A stretch of 64,000 bases of DNA, taken from positions 4,497,623 to 4,561,622 of the forward strand of contig OY282444.1 in the NCBI GenBank assembly GCA_958296125.1, given 5' to 3'. Positions within the stretch are counted from its first letter, which is position 1. Each line of letters opens with the position of its first letter. Positions 1 through 9,030 of the stretch are shown here, one piece after another. The notes beneath the pieces were generated by a model. It saw nothing but the letters and a program-made list of their open reading frames with translations. It did not search any database and had not been told where the DNA came from. Source of the DNA: an uncultured Poribacteria bacterium (GTDB taxonomy: Bacteria > Poribacteria > WGA-4E > PCPOR2b). Position numbers and translations under genes: made by a program.

Positions 1-20
1 GCGGATCTCACGCCTGCCAA

Positions 21-2015
21 TTAAACTAACTCCTCAAAACCCAACTCATGGGGGGATTCGTAGAAGATGGGACGCATCTGCAGATTCGTCTGAATAGGCA
101 TTGCTTCCAGATTGACCGGCAAATAAATCGAGAAGGTCGTCCCGTGCCCTTCCTCGCTATGGAGTTCTGTTCTACCCCGATGGTCGCGGACCGTTCGCTG
201 GACGATGTTCAAACCGAAGCCGCTCCCATGTTGTTTGAGAGTATATCCGGGTTGGTAGAGCTGATCTCGGGCTTCGTAGGGGATGCCGACTCCTGTATCG
301 ATAAAGGAGATTTGGATATGGGAGGTTTCTGGCAGATAGGCAGTTTTGATCTGAAGAAAGCCGCCGCCTTCCATCGCATCAACAGCGTTGATAATCAGAT
401 TGTTAAATGCTTCTTTCAACTGGCTTGAGTCGCCTTTGACCGGGGGCAAGTGTGGATCGAAAATTTGCTGGCACTCAATGGCTTTGGCTTCCAGAATAGG
501 CATCAAGTTTCGCAACAGCGTATCAAGGATTCTGTTAATGTTAATGAGACCCAAGACCGGCTCTTCCGTACGCAACTGCTGCAAAAGTGCAACCATTTCG
601 TTATAGCATTCCTTATGTTGCGTAAAGATTTGATTGAGGGTGGTGTGTAGTTTGGAGTCCGGTTCCGCTTGACGAGATGCGGATCGAAGTTGTCCGCCGG
701 TCGCGCTGACCAAGTTTTTCACACGGTGCAGGTGGGAATAAAGGCTTTGATACGCTTCCGCTCGCGCAACATCCATCAATGAAAGGGTGAGGTGAAAAAT
801 GATACGCGCAGCTGTCTGTGGTTCTGCTTCTAACCAAGCTTGTAAGTCTTTCAGGATTTCTTCATCTCGCTCGTAGAAGTAAAGTTTGGCAAGGTTATGA
901 TAAGGTGATTCATAATCTGGGTAACGTTGGATAGCCTGCTTGAATTCCTCAGCAGCCTTATCAATCATATTCTTTTGGAGATAGAGGAGCCCGAGATTAT
1001 TTTGCACTTGTGGTGAAGGGGAATGTTCCAAGCCAATCTTGTAGGCATCGATGGCGAGGTCTGCATCTTCTGGACGGTCATCGTAGAGGCTTCCAAGCAC
1101 AAAGAACACCTGATCGAGCGGCTCAAAGGTCTGTAACTCGTCGTTACGCTTGATTAATTCGATGAACTGATCTATCGCTTGTTGACGAAATTCTGGGCGT
1201 GCATACCGGCGTTTCGCATAAAGCAGCCCGAGTTCAAAGCGAGCGTCGAAGTGATCTGGATCGCGTTCAATCGCGTACTGCAAACAATCAATTGAACGAT
1301 TCACATCACCATATCGATTTAGGTAAATTTCCGCGAGATGATAGTGGGCATCCGGTTCCCGTGGCTCGACCTCAAGTATTTCTTCAAAAACCCGCTCTGC
1401 GTCTTCCCACCTCTGTTGTTTAATGTACAAGACACCAAGATTATGGCGGGCGGCCTGAAACGTCGGCACACGACTGACAACCTGCTTGAAGTCATCGCAC
1501 GCCTTCTCAAGGTCTCCTAGTTTCTCGTAGAGTAAACCTCGATTGTACCACGCCTCAATGTATGAACGATCCAACTCGATTGTGCGGGTAAACTCGCGGA
1601 TTGCCTGCTCCCACGCTCCTTCAAGTTCCGTCCAATCTTCCAACAACTGTCCAAAAACATAGTGATAGTTCGCATTCTGTGGATTCAGTTCAATTGCTTT
1701 TTGGAGTGCAGCCCTTGCGAGATCGAACTCGCCTTCTTTATAGTAAGCAAAACCGAGACTGTGGTGGACTGCTGCACACTCTGGATTTAACTCGAGCGCA
1801 CGCTTATAAGCATTGATTGCGAGAGAGTACTGGCGCTGGACAGGCTCCAAGTACCAATTGCCAAGCGCGTACTGATCTCGCGCTTCCTTGGAGGTCGGCA
1901 GTGCGGACTCGGTAGCAGAAACATGTGTCTCCGTCTCTACGCTTGGATCGGGTGAAGTATCGTGAAGCTCATGTCCCTGGAAGTGTGATTTTACGGCGGG
2001 CTTTGCGTTGGACAT
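21..2015 (-). CDS. TPR-repeat sensor histidine kinase
   Basis: The 664-residue protein has tetratricopeptide repeats over about residues 45-400. A histidine-kinase module follows. A possible phosphoacceptor box HRVKN lies near residue 430, resembling the H-box of HisKA_2/HWE kinases. The GHKL ATPase then shows an N-box around 535-547 (NNLIINAVDAM), a G1 box DTGVGI at 573-578 and a G2 box GSGFGL near 597. No signal peptide or membrane segment is visible, so it is probably a cytosolic kinase that senses through protein contacts. No response regulator gene is adjacent. The NYN-protein gene lies just upstream on the same strand, 19 bases away, so the two may be co-transcribed. Confidence 0.85.
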   Translation of the reverse strand: MSNAKPAVKSHFQGHELHDTSPDPSVETETHVSATESALPTSKEARDQYALGNWYLEPVQRQYSLAINAYKRALELNPECAAVHHSLGFAYYKEGEFDLARAALQKAIELNPQNANYHYVFGQLLEDWTELEGAWEQAIREFTRTIELDRSYIEAWYNRGLLYEKLGDLEKACDDFKQVVSRVPTFQAARHNLGVLYIKQQRWEDAERVFEEILEVEPREPDAHYHLAEIYLNRYGDVNRSIDCLQYAIERDPDHFDARFELGLLYAKRRYARPEFRQQAIDQFIELIKRNDELQTFEPLDQVFFVLGSLYDDRPEDADLAIDAYKIGLEHSPSPQVQNNLGLLYLQKNMIDKAAEEFKQAIQRYPDYESPYHNLAKLYFYERDEEILKDLQAWLEAEPQTAARIIFHLTLSLMDVARAEAYQSLYSHLHRVKNLVSATGGQLRSASRQAEPDSKLHTTLNQIFTQHKECYNEMVALLQQLRTEEPVLGLININRILDTLLRNLMPILEAKAIECQQIFDPHLPPVKGDSSQLKEAFNNLIINAVDAMEGGGFLQIKTAYLPETSHIQISFIDTGVGIPYEARDQLYQPGYTLKQHGSGFGLNIVQRTVRDHRGRTELHSEEGHGTTFSIYLPVNLEAMPIQTNLQMRPIFYESPHELGFEELV

Positions 2016-2034
2016 GGTTCATCACCTTGGGTGG

Positions 2035-3648
2035 CTATATCAACATCTCATCCCCAATTGGGAAAAACTGATCAGCAATGCGCTGCAGATCCATTGACGT
2101 ATTGTGTTCAAAAGCCGCGACCTCGATGCGCTTCCCGTGCTGTTTAATTAGTTCTGCAAGTGCACAGAAGTCGCCATCTCCACTTGCCAGAATCACGATA
2201 TCTAGTGCATCAAGCATCGACACGATATCGAGGGCAATTCCCACATCCCAATCCCCCTTTGCGGACCCATCGCTGCGCATCCGTAGATCCTTACTCTTAA
2301 TCGTGTACCCGTTATGTTCTAGAAGCGACAAAAATCCAGCCTGATTAATCTCAGGGATTTGGACAACATAGGCGTAAGCGGCGACAAGATTCCGAGGGCC
2401 AACGATGAGGTCTAGTAGCTTGATATAATCGAGCCGTCTTGCGTAGCGATCTTTTGCAGCATAGAACATATTCTGGACATCAACAAAGACTCCAACGCGT
2501 GGCTGTCCTGCCAGCATACGGTTCGCGCCTGCGGTGCTTCCTGTGAGGCTTGTAATTTTTTGGCGGGCCCGTGTGATGATTGCCTTGTATTCCTCGTTGA
2601 CTCCCTGCAAGTAGGAAAATTGAGAATAGAAATTGGATTGTATCTGTTCAAGCACTTGTTGCGAATGATATGCCATCTCCTCAACCGATTTCAATTCCAC
2701 CGTTATCTTTTCCTTTTGTACCTGAAGTTCATGAAACTCACAGCGTTGATTTGAGAACTTTTCCACGTCCTGTTTGAGGCTGCGATTCTCACAGTTGAGT
2801 TGGTCGATACGTAATTCATTTTCCCTATACAATGCTTCTCTCTCTTGTAAAATCTGGTTTTCTTCAACTAATGCCGCTATTTTTTCTTTGAGTTTGTCAT
2901 TCTTATTTTGTAGAATTGTATATCCATTTTTGAGTTCAGAGAGCGCACTATAAAGTTTGTTAATCTGCTGTTGGTTTTGTTTTGGTTCATCGCTCAAGCC
3001 GGATACCTGTCCCGGATCTGAATCTGTCTCAGGAACGGGCGCAATCTGAAGATACTCAGTGTCATCGACAGTCAAAGGGGTGGGGGGCTCCATGGATTCA
3101 GGAACCGGTTTTTCATCGTGGCTGCGATGTGGCGGGATGTTCAGATCTGCGGTGTCTGATTCCAATCGTTCTCCCTCTTGTGCGGTGTCTACTAATGAAG
3201 CATCATTCCTGTCCTCAGGCGGAGGGGCAGGGGGGGGAAGATATTGCTCGTGATCGGCGAGCAGCCTGTGACCGTGCTTCTGTACATCTTCACGCGAATC
3301 GACCAGAAGTGCCCATAGGATCTCACCAAACTCGCCTTCTGCTCGAAGTTGTTCAACGCTTCTCAAGAAGACTTGAATTTCCTGTACATTCATGAATTGG
3401 ACTCGACGAGCAGCTTGTTCTGTCTTCTTTGCGAGGCATTGACTCACAATGTTTTCGGTCAAAGCACCATTAAAAAAGCATGCCGCTAAATCGTGGACAA
3501 TCCAATCTTTGGGAACCTTAGTCTTTCGTTGGCTATCATGAAGGATGCCGCACTGATCCGCCATCGTGATGATTTCTTCTTCACCGAAACAGTCGGTAAT
3601 AATCCAAACCAGTTGGTGTGTAGCAATGTGTGTCTTTACTGGAAGCAT
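2035..3648 (-). CDS. Coiled-coil NYN-domain (LabA/DUF88-type) protein
   Basis: The C-terminal part (about residues 380-537) is a NYN/PIN-like nuclease fold. It has the acidic signature motifs FVDVQNM, KGDWDVGIALD and SGDGDF, which bind metal in this family. A long charged coiled coil (about 215-345) precedes it, after a Pro/Asp/Glu-rich linker. The N-terminus (about 1-120) is not recognised. Family members are putative RNases, so a role in RNA turnover is inferred only. The ATG start is supported by a GGGAG ribosome site 7 bases upstream. The gene lies between a nucleotide-sugar dehydrogenase and the TPR kinase, all on the minus strand. Confidence 0.8.
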   Translation of the reverse strand: MLPVKTHIATHQLVWIITDCFGEEEIITMADQCGILHDSQRKTKVPKDWIVHDLAACFFNGALTENIVSQCLAKKTEQAARRVQFMNVQEIQVFLRSVEQLRAEGEFGEILWALLVDSREDVQKHGHRLLADHEQYLPPPAPPPEDRNDASLVDTAQEGERLESDTADLNIPPHRSHDEKPVPESMEPPTPLTVDDTEYLQIAPVPETDSDPGQVSGLSDEPKQNQQQINKLYSALSELKNGYTILQNKNDKLKEKIAALVEENQILQEREALYRENELRIDQLNCENRSLKQDVEKFSNQRCEFHELQVQKEKITVELKSVEEMAYHSQQVLEQIQSNFYSQFSYLQGVNEEYKAIITRARQKITSLTGSTAGANRMLAGQPRVGVFVDVQNMFYAAKDRYARRLDYIKLLDLIVGPRNLVAAYAYVVQIPEINQAGFLSLLEHNGYTIKSKDLRMRSDGSAKGDWDVGIALDIVSMLDALDIVILASGDGDFCALAELIKQHGKRIEVAAFEHNTSMDLQRIADQFFPIGDEMLI

Positions 3649-3688
3649 GGTAAATCTCCCGAACTTTGCTGTGTATTTATATCTGTTG

Positions 3689-5083
3689 TCAAATTTTTAG
3701 GACTTTGTTCTGGTTTTTCGTAATTGATTTTGTTGCATTCCGTGTGTCTACAACCGTAGCGGCGTGGTCGACAAGCCAACAGTAATCGATATCGGCGTGG
3801 TCTGTCATAATCACCACACAATCAACACGCTGGACCAATTCTGCTGTCAAATCTGCACAGCGATATCGCATCGGCTGTCGGCACCTCGGAGCGACTTCTT
3901 CAACTTCCAATGCCGGTACATACGGGTCGTGGTATAAGATTTCACCACCGCGTCGCGCAAGCATCCGGATTACATCGAGAGCCGGTGATTCGCGGACATC
4001 TCCGACATTTTGCTTGTACGCAGCACCCATAATCAGGATTTTTGATCCATTGATGGCTTTCTGGTGCTGGTTGAGTGCATCGATAATTTTGCCGAGTACA
4101 TACTCTGGCATTGAGCCGTTGATCTCACTCGCAAGTTCAATGAAGCGGGCATGAAACTCGTAAGTTTTTGCCTTCCACGACAGGTAGTGCGGATCGACGG
4201 GGATGCAGTGCCCACCTAGCCCCGGTCCGGGGTAGAACGGCATAAATCCAAACGGTTTTGTGGCGGCAGCATCGACAATTTCCCATACGTCCAGTCCCAT
4301 CTGGTCGCACATCAGTGCCAGTTCGTTGACGAGACCGATATTGACGCTCCGAAAGGTATTTTCCAGCAGTTTGACCATTTCTGCCACCCTTGTCGAAGAG
4401 ACCGCATAAACTTCCTGAATGAACTGCTTATAAAAGAGTTGAGCCACCTGTGTGCATGCAGGGGTCATCCCCCCAACGATTTTCGTCGTATTGGCGGTGG
4501 AGTATATCACATTCCCCGGATCGATCCGTTCGGGGGAAAAGGCGAGAAAAAAATCTTCCCCAACCTGCAAGCCACTTTTTTCAAGTTTCGGTAGCACAAT
4601 CTCCTCTGTTGTACCGGGGTAGGTCGTACTTTCCAAAATAATCAACTGATCTTTGCGTAAATATTGCACAATTTCATCTACCGCGGAGATGATAAAACTC
4701 ATATCCGGATCTTTGCTTTTGCGCAACGGCGTGGGTACGCAAATATTAATCGTATCTAATTCTCTCAAGATGCGATAGTCCGTTGTCGCTCGAATCTGCC
4801 CTCGATGGACGAAAGACGCAAGATCTTCCGAGAGAACATCGGAGACAACCGAAATCCCACCCTGAATACACTCAACCTTGCGGTGATCCACATCAATGCC
4901 GGTAACGGAAAAGCCGGCTTTTGCCATGGTTACCGCGAGTGGAAGACCAACATAGCCAAGTCCAATGACACCCGCGTATGCAGTTTGATTTTCGATCTTC
5001 TTTTGAATCATTTGCTGAAGGCTTTCATGATTTTTAAATCTGCGGTCCTGATACTTCGGATCAAGGGAGCCAGCTTTGGTCAA
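3689..5083 (-). CDS. Nucleotide-sugar dehydrogenase (UDP-GlcNAc/ManNAc 6-dehydrogenase type)
   Basis: This is a UDP-glucose/GDP-mannose dehydrogenase family protein of 464 residues, the usual length. The N-terminal NAD-binding Rossmann motif is GLGYVGLP (about residues 41-48). The central dimerisation domain and the active-site cysteine motif GGHCIPVDPHYLSW are present, as is the C-terminal UDP-binding domain. The sequence resembles the WbpA/WecC/TviB branch, which oxidises UDP-N-acetylhexosamines to uronic acids for surface polysaccharide. The exact substrate cannot be read from the sequence. The start is probably TTG with AGGAG about 10 bases upstream. No other polysaccharide genes are adjacent. 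Confidence 0.88.
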   Translation of the reverse strand: MTKAGSLDPKYQDRRFKNHESLQQMIQKKIENQTAYAGVIGLGYVGLPLAVTMAKAGFSVTGIDVDHRKVECIQGGISVVSDVLSEDLASFVHRGQIRATTDYRILRELDTINICVPTPLRKSKDPDMSFIISAVDEIVQYLRKDQLIILESTTYPGTTEEIVLPKLEKSGLQVGEDFFLAFSPERIDPGNVIYSTANTTKIVGGMTPACTQVAQLFYKQFIQEVYAVSSTRVAEMVKLLENTFRSVNIGLVNELALMCDQMGLDVWEIVDAAATKPFGFMPFYPGPGLGGHCIPVDPHYLSWKAKTYEFHARFIELASEINGSMPEYVLGKIIDALNQHQKAINGSKILIMGAAYKQNVGDVRESPALDVIRMLARRGGEILYHDPYVPALEVEEVAPRCRQPMRYRCADLTAELVQRVDCVVIMTDHADIDYCWLVDHAATVVDTRNATKSITKNQNKVLKI

Positions 5084-5244
5084 GAACTAGATACTCCTGG
5101 CTTTGCCAGAAATTTTGCCATGTTATCAACGGACTAGTTATCAATTCTATCACATCACTATAAAATACATCAATACTTAATCTATGACGCAGGGCAGTTG
5201 CATGTAAATGATTTTGGCACACGACAATACTAAAGTATTACCTT

Positions 5245-6099
5245 TCACGCATCATGCTGCACAAACTTCTGTATCCGCTGCCCTGCTAACACCTCACCCA
5301 CATAGAGGGCATCTTGGGAATCCTTCCAGACTGCGTGAGGAGCGACAAATTCCCCAGGGGCGTGATTTGATTCACCGCCCATCCGCCCCAGAACTTCTCC
5401 ATCGAGGTTTAGGATGCTGACCCGGTGTTGTAGTTCAGCAATATAGAGACACCCATCCACGTCAAGGAAGAAATCGGTTGGTTGGCGGAATCCTGTCCAC
5501 TGATCGATAAAAGTGCCTTGAGGGTCGAAAATCTGAATACGATGATTTTCCCGATCTGCGACATAGACACGATCGTTGTCATCCACCCAGACGCTGTGAG
5601 GTAGATTGAATTCACTAGCCCCGTCGCCGGGCGTGCCCCATGATAGCAGATGTTCTCCTTCGGCAGAGAATTTGTGCATCCGTGTGTTTCCGTAACCATC
5701 AGAAACATAAATTTCGCCCGATGATGACAGTGCGACATCCGTTGGATGATTAAACGGCTCACCGTTTGTAGAAGGTTGGTCAAGTGTACCTATCGTCATC
5801 AGGAGCTCGCCCTCCGGCGTATATTTCAATACCGCATGCAACCACCGGTCAACAAGATAGATCATATCTGCCGTGTCAATGAAAATGCCGTGCGCGTGCT
5901 TTAAGAATCCTTCTCCCCAAGTATTGAGCAAATTGCCATCGCTGTCAAAGACAATCATGGGATGCTCCCCACGATTGTAAACGTAAATTCGATCCTGGGA
6001 ATCAACAGCAACTCCAGCCACCTGTTTGAATTCCCACCCTTCTGGAAGTTGTCCCCAGCCCTCTACAACTTGATATGCAAAGTTCGCATGAGATGCCAT
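5245..6099 (-). CDS. NHL-repeat beta-propeller protein
   Basis: The protein has 284 residues made of repeated NHL-type units such as AVDSQDRIYVYNRG and GIFIDTADMIYLVDR, enough for a six-bladed propeller. It has no signal peptide. It is a close paralogue of the gene at 54931-55791: both begin with a WGQLPEGW segment and share repeat order and length. NHL propellers of this type bind ligands or proteins and resemble the lyase domain of peptidyl-alpha-hydroxyglycine alpha-amidating lyase. The function is not known. A 12-bp inverted repeat at 6161-6202 lies in the upstream region. Confidence 0.75.
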   Translation of the reverse strand: MASHANFAYQVVEGWGQLPEGWEFKQVAGVAVDSQDRIYVYNRGEHPMIVFDSDGNLLNTWGEGFLKHAHGIFIDTADMIYLVDRWLHAVLKYTPEGELLMTIGTLDQPSTNGEPFNHPTDVALSSSGEIYVSDGYGNTRMHKFSAEGEHLLSWGTPGDGASEFNLPHSVWVDDNDRVYVADRENHRIQIFDPQGTFIDQWTGFRQPTDFFLDVDGCLYIAELQHRVSILNLDGEVLGRMGGESNHAPGEFVAPHAVWKDSQDALYVGEVLAGQRIQKFVQHDA

Positions 6100-6160
6100 G
6101 TGTAAATTCTCCTGTTCTGGTCTAACTATTTGTCCATAAGAATGCGTTATAACTCTGTGT

Positions 6161-6202
6161 GCTTGAAACGTGATAAGCCCGCGCTTGTTTCACGTTTCAA
6201 GC
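6161..6202. repeat. Perfect 12-bp inverted repeat
   Basis: GCTTGAAACGTG at 6161-6172 is exactly complementary to 6191-6202, leaving an 18-base loop. It lies between the divergent NHL and WD40 genes. A related motif (AAAACGTG paired with CACGTTTT) occurs after the DUF1854 gene near 48135-48165. It could be an operator or a dispersed palindromic repeat, and there is no long T-tract to make it a clear terminator. Confidence 0.6.
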
Positions 6203-6313
6203 ATTACGCTTCACTTTATCATGGCGGAAAAATAGTTAGGAACTCTAATCCGCTCTCAGCTTCACTGCATAGTGTCGCAGAAATTCATCCATTTGTCAAC
6301 AGAATAGTTTCTG

Positions 6314-6342
6314 ATGACAAGATTGGATCAATCTGATATAAT
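6314..6342 (+). promoter_or_regulatory. Sigma-70 type promoter for the WD40 gene
   Basis: ATGACA at 6314-6319 and TATAAT at 6337-6342 are separated by exactly 17 bases. A TG one base before the -10 box gives an extended -10. The predicted transcript starts near 6349. Between it and the next ORF lies an imperfect hairpin (about 6358-6404) that covers the annotated start of the WD40 gene. Confidence 0.6.
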
Positions 6343-6390
6343 AGACGTTAAGTAGATGAGGGGTGCTTATAATTATTAGTAGTTTGATTT

Positions 6391-7524
6391 ATGAGCACCC
6401 TCAAGTATATCCTAACAATGAGGAATGGACGGGCAAGCGGGAGTAGCAGCTTGCTGGTTTTTATGTTTTGCAGAACATCCATTATACAAAGACATCATAA
6501 TCCAAAGCGAATTGAGGGTTGTGCTACGCTCCAGTGGAAATCATATTTTACCGTTTTTTCGTGCCTTGTGAGTTTGATGAGTGTCTGTGGTGCTGATGAA
6601 AGTGACACTTGGAACAACCCCTTGGAATCCCTCACACTAAAAGGACACAGTGGTTCGGTGCTTGGGGTTGCCTTCTCGCCCGATGGTGAAACTTTGGCGA
6701 GCGGAAGTAGCGATAAGACGATAAGATTGTGGGCTGTGCGGTCCCAGAAGTTGAAACGGACACTGACGGGACACAGCGAGATGGTGACAGCAATCGCCTT
6801 CTCGTCGGACGGACAGATACTGGCGAGCGGAAGCTGGGACAAGACTGTCAGGCTATGGGACGTACAGACGGGAAACCTGAAGGCAGTGCTAAGGGGACAC
6901 AACGGCCGAGTGCATACCTTAGCCTTTTCGGGAAACGGGGCGATACTCGCAAGCGGGGATTCTGACGAGACGGTGAGGCTATGGGATGGGCGGACCGGTG
7001 CATTGCGGCAAACACTAACGGAGAGCGATGGCCCAGTGTTTGCGGTGGCCTTCTCGCCTGACGACAGAACGCTGGCAAGTGGCGGCGAACTTGGCAATAC
7101 CGTCATCAGACTGTGGGATGTGCAGGCCGGGAAGTTGCAGAGAACGCTGAAATGGCGTAGGGTTGATGCTGTGAAGGCACTGGCTTTTTCCCCCGACGGA
7201 CTGACCTTAGCGAACGGGAGCAGTCGTCCCGAAGAAAATACAATAAGACTCTGGAACGTCCGGACATGGGAGTTGATTCGGGCACTGACAGGGCATCGTC
7301 AGGAAGTGACTTCCGTAGTTTTCTCGTCCGACGGAAAGACGCTAGCGAGTGGAAGCTGGGACCGAGCGGTGAGGTTGTGGGACGCACAGACCGGGAGATT
7401 TAAGCGGACGTTGAACGGGCATAGTGGCGCGGTATTTTCTGTCGCTTTCTCACCCGACGGCAAAACGCTGGCGAGTGGAAGTGCTGACAAAACCGTGAGA
7501 CTATGGAGCATGACTGTGAAATAA
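6391..7524 (+). CDS. Seven-bladed WD40 repeat protein
   Basis: Seven WD units can be counted from about residue 80 to the C-terminus, each ending in a strand of the type TVRLWD, so the propeller is complete. Units share the bacterial pattern GHSGSV...AFSPDGKTLASGS. A hydrophobic stretch at about residues 50-65 (FTVFSCLVSLMSVCGA) looks like a signal or lipoprotein segment, so the propeller may be exported. The start is uncertain: the ATG at 6391 lacks a ribosome site and lies in a hairpin, and a later start near residue 45 would suit a signal peptide better. It probably acts as a protein-interaction scaffold; the partner is unknown. Confidence 0.8.
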   Translation: MSTLKYILTMRNGRASGSSSLLVFMFCRTSIIQRHHNPKRIEGCATLQWKSYFTVFSCLVSLMSVCGADESDTWNNPLESLTLKGHSGSVLGVAFSPDGETLASGSSDKTIRLWAVRSQKLKRTLTGHSEMVTAIAFSSDGQILASGSWDKTVRLWDVQTGNLKAVLRGHNGRVHTLAFSGNGAILASGDSDETVRLWDGRTGALRQTLTESDGPVFAVAFSPDDRTLASGGELGNTVIRLWDVQAGKLQRTLKWRRVDAVKALAFSPDGLTLANGSSRPEENTIRLWNVRTWELIRALTGHRQEVTSVVFSSDGKTLASGSWDRAVRLWDAQTGRFKRTLNGHSGAVFSVAFSPDGKTLASGSADKTVRLWSMTVK

Positions 7525-7553
7525 AAGCGGGTGAATACAGAGGGACATGACTC

Positions 7554-8993
7554 ATGCTAAAAAAGAAACACTTTCGTTATCGAGACATCGACGCGCTACG
7601 GGCTGAGATTGCCGAACTCGGACTGAGCATCCGTCTTGAAGAAAAGATTGAAAAACTCCTTGAGCCTGTCCAGATTGGACACAAAGTCGCCGACAACGCA
7701 TTCGGTATCCACCCGATGGAGGGATGTGATGGTACGCTTGATGGCAAGCCCAGCGAACTCACCATCCGCCGCTGGGAACGATTCGGACGAGGTGGTGCGA
7801 AGTTGATATGGGCTGAGGCGACAGCACTCTTTGACGAAGTGAAGTCAAACAGTCGTCAGTTGGTAATCAACGACGAGACAGCGAGTTCGATGGAGTCGAT
7901 ACTCGATTTAACGCGCAACGCTCACCGAGAGGAGTTCGGTCCAAATGAAGAGGTCATCGTTGGAATGCAGTTGACCCATTCGGGGCGGTATAGCTATCAG
8001 AGACCGCTGATTGCTTTTCGCCACCCTGTTGTCGACAAAGTCACACTAATTGATAAAAAAAACAAGATTCCCATCCCTGATGACTATCCTGTTCTGAGCG
8101 ATGACTATCTGGAGCGTCTGGAAGATACCTATGTTGAAGCCGCAAAGTTGGCGTGGAAAATCGGGTTCGATTTCGTTGACCTCAAGCAGTGTCACACCTA
8201 CCTGCTCTCCGAACTTTTGGCAGCGAAGACACGAGCGGGGAAATACGGCGGCAGCTTTGAGAATCGCACCCGGTTGATCCGCAACATCATCGGTAAGATT
8301 CGGGCGGAAGTTGGGGATGGTCTCCTCCTTGGCACCCGACTGAACGTCTACGACGGTGTGGCTTACATGGAAGATTCAGAGACAACGGTAGGGGTTCCAC
8401 GGGACATCCCAACGCCTTACCCTTACGGCTTCGGGGTTGATGAAAATAATCCGCCACAGCCGGATATGGCTGAACCAATCAAGTTGGTTGGGGTCCTCAA
8501 GGAACTTGGGATCAAATTGGTTAACGTCACCACGGGAAGCCCATATTTCAACCCACATATCGGTCGCCCGTTTGAACGCCCACCGATCGATGGTTACGAA
8601 ACCCCCGAACACCCACTAATCGGTGTCGATCGGCATATCCGACTGACGGGGGAAATCCAGCGAGCCTACCCAGACCTGCCGGTTGTCGGCACCGGTTACA
8701 GTTGGTTGCAACAATATATCGTCAACGCCGGCGAGGCGAATGTTCGAGATGGGCGTGTGAGTTTCGTTGCTGTGGGACGTGGTGCGTTGGCTTATCCTGA
8801 CTACGCAAGGGATACGATTGAGGGGGGAGAGATGGTCAGGAAAAAAGTCTGCGTCGCGGTTAGCTATTGCACAGCGTTGATGCGTGCAAAAGCGAATCCG
8901 CTTGGACAATTCGCCGCTGGTTGCGTTCCCCGTGATAAGATTTACGCCCCGATTTACAAGGAAGCAGAAAGGACGTTGACGAAACGCGACTGA
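7554..8993 (+). CDS. NADH:flavin oxidoreductase, Old Yellow Enzyme family
   Basis: The 479-residue protein has the FMN-binding TIM-barrel pattern of the OYE family. The N-terminal segment has HPMEGCDGT, and the barrel has GMQLTHSGRYS, DFVDLKQCHTYLLSELL and a GGSFENRTR segment. No C-terminal FAD/NAD domain follows as in 2,4-dienoyl-CoA reductase, so electrons probably come directly from NAD(P)H. The substrate is unknown; the family reduces activated C=C bonds. A Gfo/Idh gene follows after 37 bases and is probably in the same operon. Confidence 0.85.
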   Translation: MLKKKHFRYRDIDALRAEIAELGLSIRLEEKIEKLLEPVQIGHKVADNAFGIHPMEGCDGTLDGKPSELTIRRWERFGRGGAKLIWAEATALFDEVKSNSRQLVINDETASSMESILDLTRNAHREEFGPNEEVIVGMQLTHSGRYSYQRPLIAFRHPVVDKVTLIDKKNKIPIPDDYPVLSDDYLERLEDTYVEAAKLAWKIGFDFVDLKQCHTYLLSELLAAKTRAGKYGGSFENRTRLIRNIIGKIRAEVGDGLLLGTRLNVYDGVAYMEDSETTVGVPRDIPTPYPYGFGVDENNPPQPDMAEPIKLVGVLKELGIKLVNVTTGSPYFNPHIGRPFERPPIDGYETPEHPLIGVDRHIRLTGEIQRAYPDLPVVGTGYSWLQQYIVNAGEANVRDGRVSFVAVGRGALAYPDYARDTIEGGEMVRKKVCVAVSYCTALMRAKANPLGQFAAGCVPRDKIYAPIYKEAERTLTKRD

Positions 8994-9030
8994 CCTTTGA
9001 TGATTTATTTCTAGAGAAGGAACGAGCCGA

